A stretch of DNA of 33,171 nucleotides, from positions 1 through 33,171 of the forward strand of contig CALXZF010000076.1 in assembly GCA_944393165.1 (NCBI GenBank), written 5' to 3'. The notes under the pieces were generated by a model. The model did not search any database. It saw only the letters and a list, made by a program, of their open reading frames with translations, and had not been told where the DNA came from. A program made the position numbers and the translations under genes. Positions within the stretch are counted from its first letter, which is position 1. Each line of letters begins with the position of its first letter. The DNA is from an uncultured Clostridia bacterium (GTDB lineage: Bacteria; Bacillota_A; Clostridia; TANB77; CAG-508). Positions 1 through 7,342 of this stretch are shown here, one piece after another.

Positions 1-2
1 TA

Positions 3-449
3 AAAAATATAAAAATAAAGTTTGAAGTAGATGTAAATCCACCAAGTGGTGCTACATATGAATTTAAATATAAATTATTACCTTCACCACATCAAGTTAG
101 ATTATATGATGAACCATCTCAATTTGCGGGGAAAATACATGCAATATTATGCAGGAACTGGAATTACAGGACAAAAGGTAGAGATTTATATGATTATGTG
201 TTTTATTTATCTAAAGAAACAAAAGTAAATTTAGAATTGATTAGATCAAAATTGATTGAATCTAAGGTAATAACAGAAAATTCCAATTTTAATATAGATA
301 TATTAAAAGATTTATTAAATAAAAAATTTAAAGAAATAAATTATGCTGATGCAAAAGAAGATGTTATAACATTTATAGCAGATAAAGATTCTTTAAATTT
401 ATGGAATTCTGATTTTTTTGTTGAAATCACTAAAAAACTTGAAGGTTAG
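3..449 (+). CDS. AbiEii/AbiGii-type nucleotidyltransferase toxin, C-terminal part (5' end outside window)
   Basis: The frame is open from the window edge to a TAG at 447-449, giving about 148 residues of a protein whose start lies upstream. The visible part holds a conserved FAGKIHAILCRNW segment followed by KGRDLYDYVFYLSK, which I recognise as the C-terminal signature of the AbiEii/AbiGii family (DUF1814, nucleotidyltransferase fold). These are toxins of type IV toxin-antitoxin and abortive-infection systems. The catalytic nucleotidyltransferase motifs would be in the missing N-terminal half, so activity cannot be judged. The antitoxin (AbiEi-like) would be expected upstream, outside the window. 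A bidirectional terminator follows about 100 bases later. The family call comes from motif recall, not from a search. Confidence 0.75.
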   Translation, partial: KNIKIKFEVDVNPPSGATYEFKYKLLPSPHQVRLYDEPSQFAGKIHAILCRNWNYRTKGRDLYDYVFYLSKETKVNLELIRSKLIESKVITENSNFNIDILKDLLNKKFKEINYADAKEDVITFIADKDSLNLWNSDFFVEITKKLEG

Positions 450-546
450 ACTTTATAGAAAAGTAATGATTTTCACCATAAAATATCATGAAATGATAAA
501 AAGAAGTGAAAACGTGATGCTAGAACATATATATAAGTATATAATA

Positions 547-590
547 AAAGCAATCTTTTTAAAAATTAATCTAAAAAGATTGCTTTTTTA
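547..590. terminator. bidirectional intrinsic terminator
   Basis: A stem of about 16 bp (AAAAGCAATCTTTTTA paired with TAAAAAGATTGCTTTT) with a short A/T-rich loop is followed by a T-run on the + strand. Read on the - strand it also ends in TTTTATTAT. It lies between the convergent toxin gene and the spore-protein gene and can end both transcripts. Confidence 0.8.
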
Positions 591-671
591 CGTTTTTTAT
601 TAGCAAAGTATATAAGTATATTAAAATTAATAAACTAATATTTATTGCTATTTTTTAGTTAAACGCAAAAA

Positions 672-872
672 CTATTTCATTTGGTTTTCAGCTTGTTGGA
701 TTAATTTTCTAACCATTTGTCCACCTATTCTTCCTGCGTCTCTTGAAGATAAATCTCCATTATAACCTTGTTTTAAGTTAACACCAACTTCGCTAGCAAC
801 TTCATATTTGAATTTGTCTAGAGCTTCTCTAGCTTCTGGAACAACTTTAGTATTGCTGTTTGAATATGCCAT
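672..872 (-). CDS. alpha/beta-type small acid-soluble spore protein (SASP)
   Basis: This 66-residue protein has the diagnostic SASP alpha/beta features: VPEAREALDKFKYEVASEVGV near the N-terminus (germination protease cleavage region) and the C-terminal block YNGDLSSRDAGRIGGQMVRKLI. Such proteins saturate spore DNA, shift it to an A-like form and protect it from UV and heat; they are degraded by the GPR protease at germination. Two in-frame ATGs lie 6 bases apart. I chose the second (872), because the AGGAGG is 9 bases from it but only 3 bases from the first (878). It is the only gene on the - strand. Its expression should be in the forespore under sigma-G. It marks the organism as spore-forming. 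Confidence 0.95.
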   Translation of the reverse strand: MAYSNSNTKVVPEAREALDKFKYEVASEVGVNLKQGYNGDLSSRDAGRIGGQMVRKLIQQAENQMK

Positions 873-901
873 TATCATTCACCTCCTAGAATGTGATAAT
901 T

Positions 902-932
902 TATTATTGTACTTTTGAAAAAGATTTAATAC
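902..932 (-). promoter_or_regulatory. possible forespore (sigma-G-like) promoter of the SASP gene
   Basis: On the - strand GTATTA (927-932) is followed after 17 bases by CAATAATA (902-909), about 30 bases upstream of the SASP start. This resembles a sigma-G -35/-10 pair loosely. The match is imperfect, and the call rests mostly on the gene it precedes. Confidence 0.3.
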
Positions 933-995
933 TTTTTCATTACATATAATGCACAGATTTTTTTAAAATAAACTGGAAATTTTTGAGAAAAAATA

Positions 996-1023
996 TTGTA
1001 TTACAAAAATTAAATGGTATAAT
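996..1023 (+). promoter_or_regulatory. sigma-A-type promoter of the HAD phosphatase gene
   Basis: TTGTAT (996-1001) and TATAAT (1018-1023) are separated by 16 bases, with a TGG just before the -10 (extended -10 form). It is placed to transcribe the HAD phosphatase gene. Confidence 0.55.
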
Positions 1024-1160
1024 GTAATTTCAAAAAGAAATAATAATAGAAAATAGAAATGATATTTAAAAACAGTATAAGTAAAATAATATTAAATGTA
1101 GAAAGGAGATATGGTGTATTTAATATATTATATATTTTAAAATACATCATACAAAAAAAT

Positions 1161-2042
1161 ATGTATAAATTAATAGCTATAGATTTAGACGGGACACTAC
1201 TTAATTCTTATGGACAAATTTCCGAAAAAAACAAAGAAGTATTAAATAAAGCATTAAAAAATGGAGTAGAAATCGTATTATCTTCAGGTAGATCTACCAA
1301 TTCTGTAAAAAATCTTGCAAATGATTTGGAAGGTACCAAATATGTTATTTGCGGAAATGGTTCTTTAATTTATGATTTACAAAAAGAAGAAATAATATAC
1401 GATAAATTTATAGAAAAGAAAAAAGCATTACAAATTATTCGTATCTGTGAACAAAATAGTATATACTATAATGTATATACTGAGAACATGGTTATTGCTA
1501 GAACACTAGAAAATAATGTACTTTTCTATCATCAGGAAAATGCAAATAAACCAGAAAGCAAAAAAACAAAAATAAATATAGTTGAAAATATATATGACTA
1601 TGTAGAAAATTTAGATAATGAAAACATTTTAAAATTTACAATCAGTGATAAGAGTAGCATCATATTCAATAGTATAATAAAGAAATTAAGAGAAATAAAA
1701 AATATAGATGTACTTGATGTGGCGCATATGTCTAGAAAAATAATAAAATCAGGAACTGAGGAAGTTTCACTAGAATATTTTTATACTGAAATAACAAGCG
1801 AAAGCGTAGATAAATGGAATGCAATAGAGTGGCTTGCACAAAAATTAAATATTGACAAAAGCGAAATAATGGCAATAGGAGATAATGTTAATGATAAATT
1901 AATGATAGAAAATGCAGGAATGGGTGTAGCAATGGGAAATAGTGCACCTTATATAAAAGAAATTGCAGATAAAGTAGTAGCCAACAATAATGAAGACGGA
2001 GTAGCAGAAGCAGTCGAGTTGTCGTTTGGGGACAGGCCTTAA
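1161..2042 (+). CDS. Cof-type HAD-superfamily phosphatase
   Basis: From the ATG at 1161 the protein is 293 residues: MYKLIAIDLDGTLLNS carries HAD motif I (DxDGT/L), SSGRS matches motif II, and the GDNVNDKLMIENAGMGVAMGN block is motif IV of the Cof/IIB subfamily, which dephosphorylates sugar phosphates or flavin-type cofactors. The substrate cannot be read from sequence. The frame stays open upstream to 1059, but homology begins at 1161. The choice is awkward because 1161 lacks a good ribosome binding site. The only strong one (GAAAGGAG, 1101-1108) precedes a 9-codon ORF (1111-1140) in another frame, so the start could be coupled to that or lie at a non-ATG codon. The last codons, including the stop, lie inside a 34-bp repeat, so the C-terminal SFGDRP is probably repeat-derived. 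Confidence 0.85.
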   Translation: MYKLIAIDLDGTLLNSYGQISEKNKEVLNKALKNGVEIVLSSGRSTNSVKNLANDLEGTKYVICGNGSLIYDLQKEEIIYDKFIEKKKALQIIRICEQNSIYYNVYTENMVIARTLENNVLFYHQENANKPESKKTKINIVENIYDYVENLDNENILKFTISDKSSIIFNSIIKKLREIKNIDVLDVAHMSRKIIKSGTEEVSLEYFYTEITSESVDKWNAIEWLAQKLNIDKSEIMAIGDNVNDKLMIENAGMGVAMGNSAPYIKEIADKVVANNNEDGVAEAVELSFGDRP

Positions 2043-2112
2043 AACGACAACTTTGTCGCTGAGGGACAGGCCTTAAAACGACAACATTGTCGTTGGGGGA
2101 CAGACCTTAAAA
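2019..2112 (+). repeat. three tandem 34-bp repeats with internal dyad (REP-like)
   Basis: GTCG recurs at 2021, 2055 and 2089, an exact 34-base period. Each unit reads roughly TTGTCG-N5-GGGACAGGCCTTAAAA and closes with CGACAA, so that TTGTCG and CGACAA can pair as a hairpin; the third copy is cut after GACAGACCTTAAAA. The 12-mer GGGGACAGACCT of copy three (2096-2107) recurs inside the giant inverted repeat at 9837-9848, so the two belong to one repeat family. Copy one overlaps the end of the HAD gene. Confidence 0.85.
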
Positions 2113-2268
2113 AGTTACTTGGCAAAAAGTGATACATTGGGAGAATAGGTGTAAATGTGCCAAAACTTTCATAAGCCAATTTGATTCTATAAAAAGAATA
2201 TTAATCAAAAAATTGCACACAATATTATAAATAATTGATTAATTTTATTATGTGGAGGTATGAAAGTT

Positions 2269-2565
2269 ATGAGCAAGAGTAATCCTAGAAATAATAAGCC
2301 TAACAAAGATAACTATAATGAAACCAAGCAAAACAAAATAAAGCAAAACGAAATTAAACAAAACGAAATGAAGTATAATGAAATGAAACAAAATGAAATT
2401 GAAAAAGATAATGTTGGGGCAAACAAGAATTATAAGAACATTAATAAAGATGAACATGAAGAAGATGTTACTGAATACGGAGAGTTTGTCACATCATATT
2501 TCGCATGGTTACCACCAGAGAAGCAGAAAGAGAGAGCAAAAGAAATTGATAATATGACTAAATGA
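2269..2565 (+). CDS. small Lys/Asn/Glu-rich hypothetical protein with pentapeptide repeats
   Basis: I do not recognise a family. From the ATG at 2269 (GGAGG 10 bases upstream; the ATG at 2260 is too close to it) the product is 98 residues. The N-terminal two thirds is hydrophilic and contains about five consecutive K-[QY]-N-[EK]-[IM] pentads at DNA level, a 15-bp minisatellite-like array (about 2329-2400). The last 30 residues differ in character (EYGEFVTSYFAWLPPEKQ) and look like a small folded or binding module. No signal peptide or membrane segment is visible. An imperfect hairpin (CACAGTG/CACTGTG, about 2567-2592) follows the stop. The clean ribosome binding site and the non-random C-terminus favour a real gene; a role in sporulation or stress is only a guess. 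Confidence 0.55.
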   Translation: MSKSNPRNNKPNKDNYNETKQNKIKQNEIKQNEMKYNEMKQNEIEKDNVGANKNYKNINKDEHEEDVTEYGEFVTSYFAWLPPEKQKERAKEIDNMTK

Positions 2566-2628
2566 CACAGTGTTTTTTTAAAATTCACTGTGCCATAAAT
2601 TTCCATAAACATATAGCACGACATTAAC

Positions 2629-2658
2629 TTGAATTTTATGTAGACTACATGTTAAGAT
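2629..2658 (+). promoter_or_regulatory. promoter with a palindromic operator-like site in the spacer
   Basis: TTGAAT (2629-2634) and TAAGAT (2653-2658) are 18 bases apart and lie about 30 bases upstream of the GTG start of the surface protein gene. The spacer contains a perfect 13-bp dyad, ATGTAGACTACAT (2638-2650), a position where a bound repressor would block RNA polymerase. Confidence 0.45.
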
Positions 2659-2690
2659 AAAAATGTAATTTATATAAAGGAGGAGATATT

Positions 2691-4967
2691 GTGCTAAAAA
2701 GAAACAAGTCTATTTTAATCACTATTGCAGCGATTATTGTACTCTTGCTTTTTTTTCTGCCTGTTAATGCTTCTGCTGAAAGTTTTACAATTGAATTAAA
2801 TAGCATTAATTTCCCTGATGAGAATTTTAAAAAGGCAATTGAGGAACAATATCCAAATTACATGAAAGATGCAATATTAACAAAAGATGAATTAGATAAA
2901 ATTTCGTCATTGGATGTATCCATGTATGCAATTCAAAATTTGAAAGGAATTGAATTTTTTACAAACTTAAAATATTTGAATGCATCTGTAAATAATCTAA
3001 AAGAATTAGATTTAACAGAAAATGCTAAACTAAGAACTTTAGATTTATCTAATAGTCAGCTATTACATTCACTATATTTACCAAATAGTATAGAAAATTT
3101 ATATTTGGATTTTAATAGTGACCTGCGCAATTTAGATATTTCCAATTTGACCGAGCTAAAAATTTTATCTGCAGAAGATGTGCCTTTTAAGCAAGTGCAA
3201 CTAGAGGACTTGACTCAGTTGATTTTATTAAATCTGTATAACACTGGACTTACTAAAATAGATGTTAGTAAGAATATTAATTTAGAATATTTAAATGTTG
3301 CGTCTAACAATTTAACAACTTTAGATGTAAGTAATAATGCAGAACTTGTAACATTAAGAGCCGAGAATAACAGTTTAGAAAAGATTCAATTACCAAATAG
3401 CAAAAAGGCTAATACTCAAGTAGAGTTCTATAATCAAAATGTAGCTGAAGGTTATGAAATTAAATGGTATGAAGATAATATTTTTGTTGAAAAAAATGCT
3501 GAATTGCAAATGAAAGGCCAAGTTTTGATAAGCAAAATAAATGCTAAAACATACAGTGTAATATATAATGCTAGTGGCGGAAAAGGCAGTATGAGTGCAG
3601 AAAGTGTGATTTTTGGCAATAAAGTTACATTAAAAGCAAATGCTTTTTCGAAAACTGGATATAGATTCAAAGGTTGGTCAACTAATTCTAATGGAACAGT
3701 AAAATATGCAAATGCAGAAACAATTGAAATAAAAGATTATCCAAAAAACGGAAAAGTTAATTTATATGCAGTATGGGAGCCAATTAAATACAGTATAGTA
3801 TTTGATTCAAATGGTGGAAATGGCCAAATGAATGAAATGAGTAACTTAGCTTATGGAGAATATTATAAATTAAATAAAAATACATATACCAAAGAAGGAT
3901 ATACATTTAAAGGTTGGTCAAAGAGTAAAAATAGTGGTACAATTAATTATTTTGATAATGCTTCAATATCAAATTTAACTTCAAATGATAATGGAATTGT
4001 TAGACTATATGCAGTTTGGCAAAAGAAAACTTATACTATTACTATAAATGCAAATGGAGGAAGTTTAAATAGTTCACAAAAAACAACAGTAGAACATGGC
4101 TCAAAGATTTCAATAAAAGACCCTTCTAGAACAGATCATACATTTTTAGGGTGGTTTGACAGCAAAACAAATGAAAAATTTGATTTTAGTAAAGGTATAG
4201 AAGCTTCAACTACACTTGTCGCAAAGTGGAGATTCATTAAGAAGGATTTTAATATAAAAGCACAAGATTCAAAAGTAACATACAATGGAAAAGCTCAAAG
4301 CATTAGCCTAAGTAATGTGCCAAGTGGAAGCACAATCGAATATCGCACAAGTAAAAATGGTAAATGGAGTACAGCAAAACCTACAAGAACAAGTGTAGGA
4401 ACAACAACTGTTTACTATAGAATCACAAATGACAAATATAATACAATTGAAGGAAGTAGCAAAATTATAATCAATGCTAAGCAAGTTAAGAACCTAAGCA
4501 TTAGCAATATCAGTAATAAAACATATACAGGAAAGCCAATTAAGCCTAGTGTTACAGTAAAGGACGGAAAAAACACACTAAAAAGTGGGACAGATTATTC
4601 AGTTAGCTATGGAGCGAATAAAAATACAGGAAAAGCGTATATAAAGATTACAGGAAAAGGAAATTATTCAGGAACAATAACAAAGTATTTTTATATAATA
4701 CCAAAAGCACCAAGTATAACAGTTTCATCTGCGAAAAGAAGTATGACAATATCAGCAAAGGCGACAGGAGCAAGTGGATATGAATTTGCATATTCTACAT
4801 CAAAAAATGGGAAGTATAAAACTGTAACAACAAGTTCACAAAAGAGAAAAATAACAAAATTGGTAAGTAGAAAAAAATATTATGTGAAAGTAAGAGCATA
4901 TAAAATTATAGCTGGAAAGAAGGTGTATAGTAGCTATAGTACAATTAAAGTGATTAAAGTAAAATAA
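2691..4967 (+). CDS. secreted leucine-rich-repeat / InlB-repeat surface protein
   Basis: The 758-residue protein starts at GTG (AGGAGG 6-7 bases upstream). It has a signal peptide (about residues 1-29, positively charged then hydrophobic, ending ASA). Residues about 60-240 form leucine-rich repeats (LKYLNASVNNLKELDLT and similar). Residues about 285-515 are three InlB B-repeat / Listeria-Bacteroides repeats, each with a GYxFKGWS-type core and ending in a LYAVW-like motif. Next come two beta-rich domains (about 520-600 and 600-670; the second has YTGKPIKPSVTVKDG and GKGNYSGTI), then a fibronectin-III-like C-terminal domain (about 675-758). There is no LPXTG motif, SLH domain or choline-binding repeat; the Lys-rich C-terminus may bind the wall by charge. 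The architecture is typical of clostridial adhesins or host-contact proteins. The ligand is unknown. Confidence 0.85.
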   Translation: MLKRNKSILITIAAIIVLLLFFLPVNASAESFTIELNSINFPDENFKKAIEEQYPNYMKDAILTKDELDKISSLDVSMYAIQNLKGIEFFTNLKYLNASVNNLKELDLTENAKLRTLDLSNSQLLHSLYLPNSIENLYLDFNSDLRNLDISNLTELKILSAEDVPFKQVQLEDLTQLILLNLYNTGLTKIDVSKNINLEYLNVASNNLTTLDVSNNAELVTLRAENNSLEKIQLPNSKKANTQVEFYNQNVAEGYEIKWYEDNIFVEKNAELQMKGQVLISKINAKTYSVIYNASGGKGSMSAESVIFGNKVTLKANAFSKTGYRFKGWSTNSNGTVKYANAETIEIKDYPKNGKVNLYAVWEPIKYSIVFDSNGGNGQMNEMSNLAYGEYYKLNKNTYTKEGYTFKGWSKSKNSGTINYFDNASISNLTSNDNGIVRLYAVWQKKTYTITINANGGSLNSSQKTTVEHGSKISIKDPSRTDHTFLGWFDSKTNEKFDFSKGIEASTTLVAKWRFIKKDFNIKAQDSKVTYNGKAQSISLSNVPSGSTIEYRTSKNGKWSTAKPTRTSVGTTTVYYRITNDKYNTIEGSSKIIINAKQVKNLSISNISNKTYTGKPIKPSVTVKDGKNTLKSGTDYSVSYGANKNTGKAYIKITGKGNYSGTITKYFYIIPKAPSITVSSAKRSMTISAKATGASGYEFAYSTSKNGKYKTVTTSSQKRKITKLVSRKKYYVKVRAYKIIAGKKVYSSYSTIKVIKVK

Positions 4968-4983
4968 AAGGAAAGGAGGATAG

Positions 4984-5017
4984 AAGGGTGCGTTTTGCAC
5001 CCTTAAAAAAAATTTAA
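4984..5017 (+). other. hairpin overlapping a 9-codon ORF with a perfect ribosome binding site
   Basis: An 8-bp stem, AAGGGTGC (4984-4991) with GCACCCTT (4997-5004), lies just after the surface protein gene. It is followed by A's, not T's, on the + strand, so it is not a standard intrinsic terminator. AGGAGG (4974-4979) sits 8 bases before a GTG (4988) opening a 9-codon ORF (encoding MRFAPLKKI) that ends at TAA 5015-5017, a few bases before the ctsR promoter. It may be fortuitous, or a relic or leader. Confidence 0.35.
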
Positions 5018-5024
5018 AAAAGTA

Positions 5025-5052
5025 TTGACATTTTTCCAAAAGTGAGTATAAT
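5025..5052 (+). promoter_or_regulatory. sigma-A promoter of the ctsR operon
   Basis: A consensus TTGACA (5025-5030) and consensus TATAAT (5047-5052) are 16 bases apart. Transcription would start near 5059, directly at the CtsR box, so repressor binding would block initiation. Confidence 0.9.
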
Positions 5053-5062
5053 ATATATTGTA

Positions 5063-5079
5063 GGTCAAAGAAAGTCAAA
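5063..5079 (+). promoter_or_regulatory. CtsR operator
   Basis: GGTCAAA-GAA-AGTCAAA matches the CtsR heptad-repeat consensus (RGTCAAANANRGTCAAA) at every defined position. It overlaps the predicted start site of the ctsR-mcsA-mcsB-clpC transcript. A third partial copy (GTCAA) follows at 5080-5084. This supports autoregulation of the operon with release on heat or protein stress. Confidence 0.92.
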
Positions 5080-5158
5080 GTCAACAAGACAAATCGGCAG
5101 ATATGCGATGACCTAGTAAAAAGACAAACGAAAACAATATAAGAATGGAAGTGATTAA

Positions 5159-5608
5159 ATGAGAATGACAGATATGATAGAAGAATTTATCAAAGCACTT
5201 TTCGATGATGATGACTATATAGAAATACAAAGAAATGATTTAGCAGAGCATTTTAATTGTGTGCCTTCACAAATTAATTATGTTATACAAACAAGGTTTA
5301 AGCCTTCACAAGGATATTATGTAGAAAGCAAAAGAGGTGGAGGCGGACATATAAGCATAAGAAAGATAAAAACAACGAAAAGCAATTATTTAATGCATAT
5401 AATTTCAAGTATTGGAGATAAAATAACTTCTCAAGAGGTTGATATATTTATTAGTAATTTTCTATCATATAATGTTGTTACAGAAAAAGAGGCAAAATTA
5501 TTAAAAGTGGCGACTAGTGATAATGTGCTTACAGTCTCACAGGATATCAAAGATGAACTAAGAGCAAGAATTTTTAAAAACATGTTGATAAATCTAGTAG
5601 AAGACTAA
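5159..5608 (+). CDS. ctsR: transcriptional repressor CtsR (class III stress genes)
   Basis: The 149-residue length is usual for CtsR. The N-terminal half is a winged helix-turn-helix: MTDMIEEFIKALFDDDD, then RNDLAEHFNCVPSQINYVI as the recognition region, then ESKRGGGGHISI, the conserved glycine-rich beta-wing that senses temperature and contains the arginine targeted by McsB in related species. The C-terminal half is the four-helix dimerisation and McsA/McsB-interaction domain. It is the first gene of the operon, with its own operator about 80 bases upstream. GGAAGTGA just before the ATG serves as ribosome binding site. It represses clpC and its own operon when the cell is unstressed. Confidence 0.96.
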   Translation: MRMTDMIEEFIKALFDDDDYIEIQRNDLAEHFNCVPSQINYVIQTRFKPSQGYYVESKRGGGGHISIRKIKTTKSNYLMHIISSIGDKITSQEVDIFISNFLSYNVVTEKEAKLLKVATSDNVLTVSQDIKDELRARIFKNMLINLVED

Positions 5609-5662
5609 TAAACTAAAGATTACAAAATCAAGTATATAGAAATTTTTAAAGGAGGTATTATT

Positions 5663-6235
5663 ATGTTGTGTCAAAATTGTGGAAAAAATGAAGTTACATT
5701 TAAATATACGCAAGTTATAAATGGTGTAAAAAAGGAGATGAATCTTTGCGATAAGTGTGCAAGAGAATTGGGACTAAAAGATATGAATTTTAGTATGCCA
5801 ATTAGTTTTTCAAGCTTTTTAGGAGATTTCTTTAATGATTATAATGACAGCTTATTACCAAGCTTTATGACTTCACAAGCATTGCAATGTAAAACTTGTG
5901 GAACTACATTTGATGATTTCTTAAATAGTGGAGAATTTGGTTGCAGTGATTGTTATGATTTGTTTGAAGATAGGATTACTCCAATTCTTAAGAATTTACA
6001 AGGAGCTAATAAACATGTGGGAAGAGGCTACAGAGATATAGAAGCAAACAAAGAAAAAGTAAATTCTGCCAAAACCAGTCCAAAGAAAGTTAAAAAAGAA
6101 TCGAAATTAGAAAAATTACAAAAAGATTTGCAAAAGGCTATTAAAGATGAAAGGTATGAAGATGCAGCAAAAATTCGTGACCAAATTAAAGAAATGGAAA
6201 ATAAGAAAGATAACAAAGAACAAAAAGAAGAATAA
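5663..6235 (+). CDS. mcsA: McsA, zinc-finger activator of the McsB arginine kinase
   Basis: The 190-residue protein has two zinc-binding cysteine pairs at the N-terminus (CQNCGKNEV with LCDKCARELG) and a second four-Cys set in the middle (CKTCGTTFDDF with CSDCYDLF). At the C-terminus, residues about 145-180 form a UVR motif (LQKDLQKAIKDERYEDAAKIRDQIKEME). In Bacillus the McsA zinc-finger region binds and activates McsB, and both modulate CtsR and ClpC. AAAGGAGG lies 8 bases before the ATG. It sits 54 bases after ctsR and about 70 before mcsB, in the standard operon order. The Lys-rich linker before the UVR motif is somewhat longer than usual. Confidence 0.94.
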   Translation: MLCQNCGKNEVTFKYTQVINGVKKEMNLCDKCARELGLKDMNFSMPISFSSFLGDFFNDYNDSLLPSFMTSQALQCKTCGTTFDDFLNSGEFGCSDCYDLFEDRITPILKNLQGANKHVGRGYRDIEANKEKVNSAKTSPKKVKKESKLEKLQKDLQKAIKDERYEDAAKIRDQIKEMENKKDNKEQKEE

Positions 6236-6308
6236 GTGGAATAAATAATTATAAATAGTCATTTTTATGGCGTTTTATGCCGACATAAACGGCAGAATGG
6301 AGGTTAAT

Positions 6309-7328
6309 ATGGCAAATTGGTATTTACAAAATGGCAAAGATTCTGACATAGTTGTTAGCTCAAGAATCAGACTTGTTAGAAATTTAAATGGATATAAATA
6401 TGTAAACAAATGCTCTAAAGAAGAGCAAGAAGAAATATTAGATAAAATTAAAGAGATTGTTCCAAGTTTGGGATATGGACTTAAATATATGGAATTAGAT
6501 GACATGGATGATGTAACAAAATTAAGCTTAGTAGAAAAGCATTTATTAAGTCCTGAATTTGTAGTGAAAAATGAAATAAAAAAAGCTGTGATAATTAATC
6601 CAGAAGAAAATATATGTATAATGTTAAACGAAGATGACCATATAAAATTGCAAGTATTTAGCAGTGGTCAAGAACTAGAAAATTTAACAAATTTGATAGT
6701 AGAGATAGATGAAAAAATGGGTGAAGCGCTAGATTATGCATATAGTGAAAAATATGGTTATCTAGCTACATCACCAATCAATATAGGTACAGGAATGAAA
6801 GCTTCTGTAATAGTTCATTTACCAGCATTATCACTTACTGGAAATTTGCAAAAGATTTTACGAATAGTAAATAATTTTGGTATGACAGTAAAGGGAATTT
6901 ATGGTGAAGGAACTCAAAACCAAGGAGATTTATATCAAATATCAAATAATCAAACATTAGGAATTACTGAAAAAGAGATAATGACTAATGTAAAAAGCAT
7001 TACAGAAAAAATAATAGAGCAAGAAAGGACAGCAAGAAAATTTCTTGGAAAGAACCAAATGGAACTTGAAGATATTGTATATAGAGCTTTTGGAACATTA
7101 ACTTCTGCTAGAAAATTGCCATTGGACGAAGCTAAGAAACTTTTGTCTGAGGTTAAACTAGGAGTGGATTTGGGACTTATAAAGGAAATAGATGACAGCA
7201 AAGTAAAAAAATTAGAATTATTCATTAAATCAGGAAATCTACAAAAATATTTTGGAAAAACTTTAGATGGATATGAAAGAGAAATTAAAAGAGCAGAACT
7301 TGTAAAACAAATTGTGAATGAAACTTAA
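6309..7328 (+). CDS. mcsB: McsB protein arginine kinase
   Basis: The 339-residue protein is an ATP:guanido-phosphotransferase-fold arginine kinase that marks misfolded proteins and CtsR for ClpCP by phosphorylating arginines. Visible motifs are SSRIRLVRN (17-25), NEDDHIKLQ (107-115, catalytic/nucleotide region), SPINIGTGMKASVIVHLPAL (155-174) and GEGTQNQGDLYQISNNQTLG (199-218, pArg-recognition side). I placed the start at 6309 (GGAGG 5 bases upstream, then MANWYL); the upstream in-frame ATG at 6267 would add 14 unconserved residues and has no good ribosome binding site. One oddity is that the loop which reads SCPTNxGTG in the characterised Bacillus enzyme has Ser155 in place of Cys. The gene ends 14 bases before clpC. 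Confidence 0.95.
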   Translation: MANWYLQNGKDSDIVVSSRIRLVRNLNGYKYVNKCSKEEQEEILDKIKEIVPSLGYGLKYMELDDMDDVTKLSLVEKHLLSPEFVVKNEIKKAVIINPEENICIMLNEDDHIKLQVFSSGQELENLTNLIVEIDEKMGEALDYAYSEKYGYLATSPINIGTGMKASVIVHLPALSLTGNLQKILRIVNNFGMTVKGIYGEGTQNQGDLYQISNNQTLGITEKEIMTNVKSITEKIIEQERTARKFLGKNQMELEDIVYRAFGTLTSARKLPLDEAKKLLSEVKLGVDLGLIKEIDDSKVKKLELFIKSGNLQKYFGKTLDGYEREIKRAELVKQIVNET

Positions 7329-7342
7329 AAGGAGGGAAAAAT

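Noticed and set aside
2019..2112. Direct repeats that might be a CRISPR array
   Set aside because: The units are contiguous with no unique spacers, only three copies occur, and no cas genes are near.
4984..5004. The GGGTGC/GCACCC stem as the terminator of the surface-protein gene
   Set aside because: It is followed by A's rather than T's on the + strand, and on the - strand no T-run follows either.
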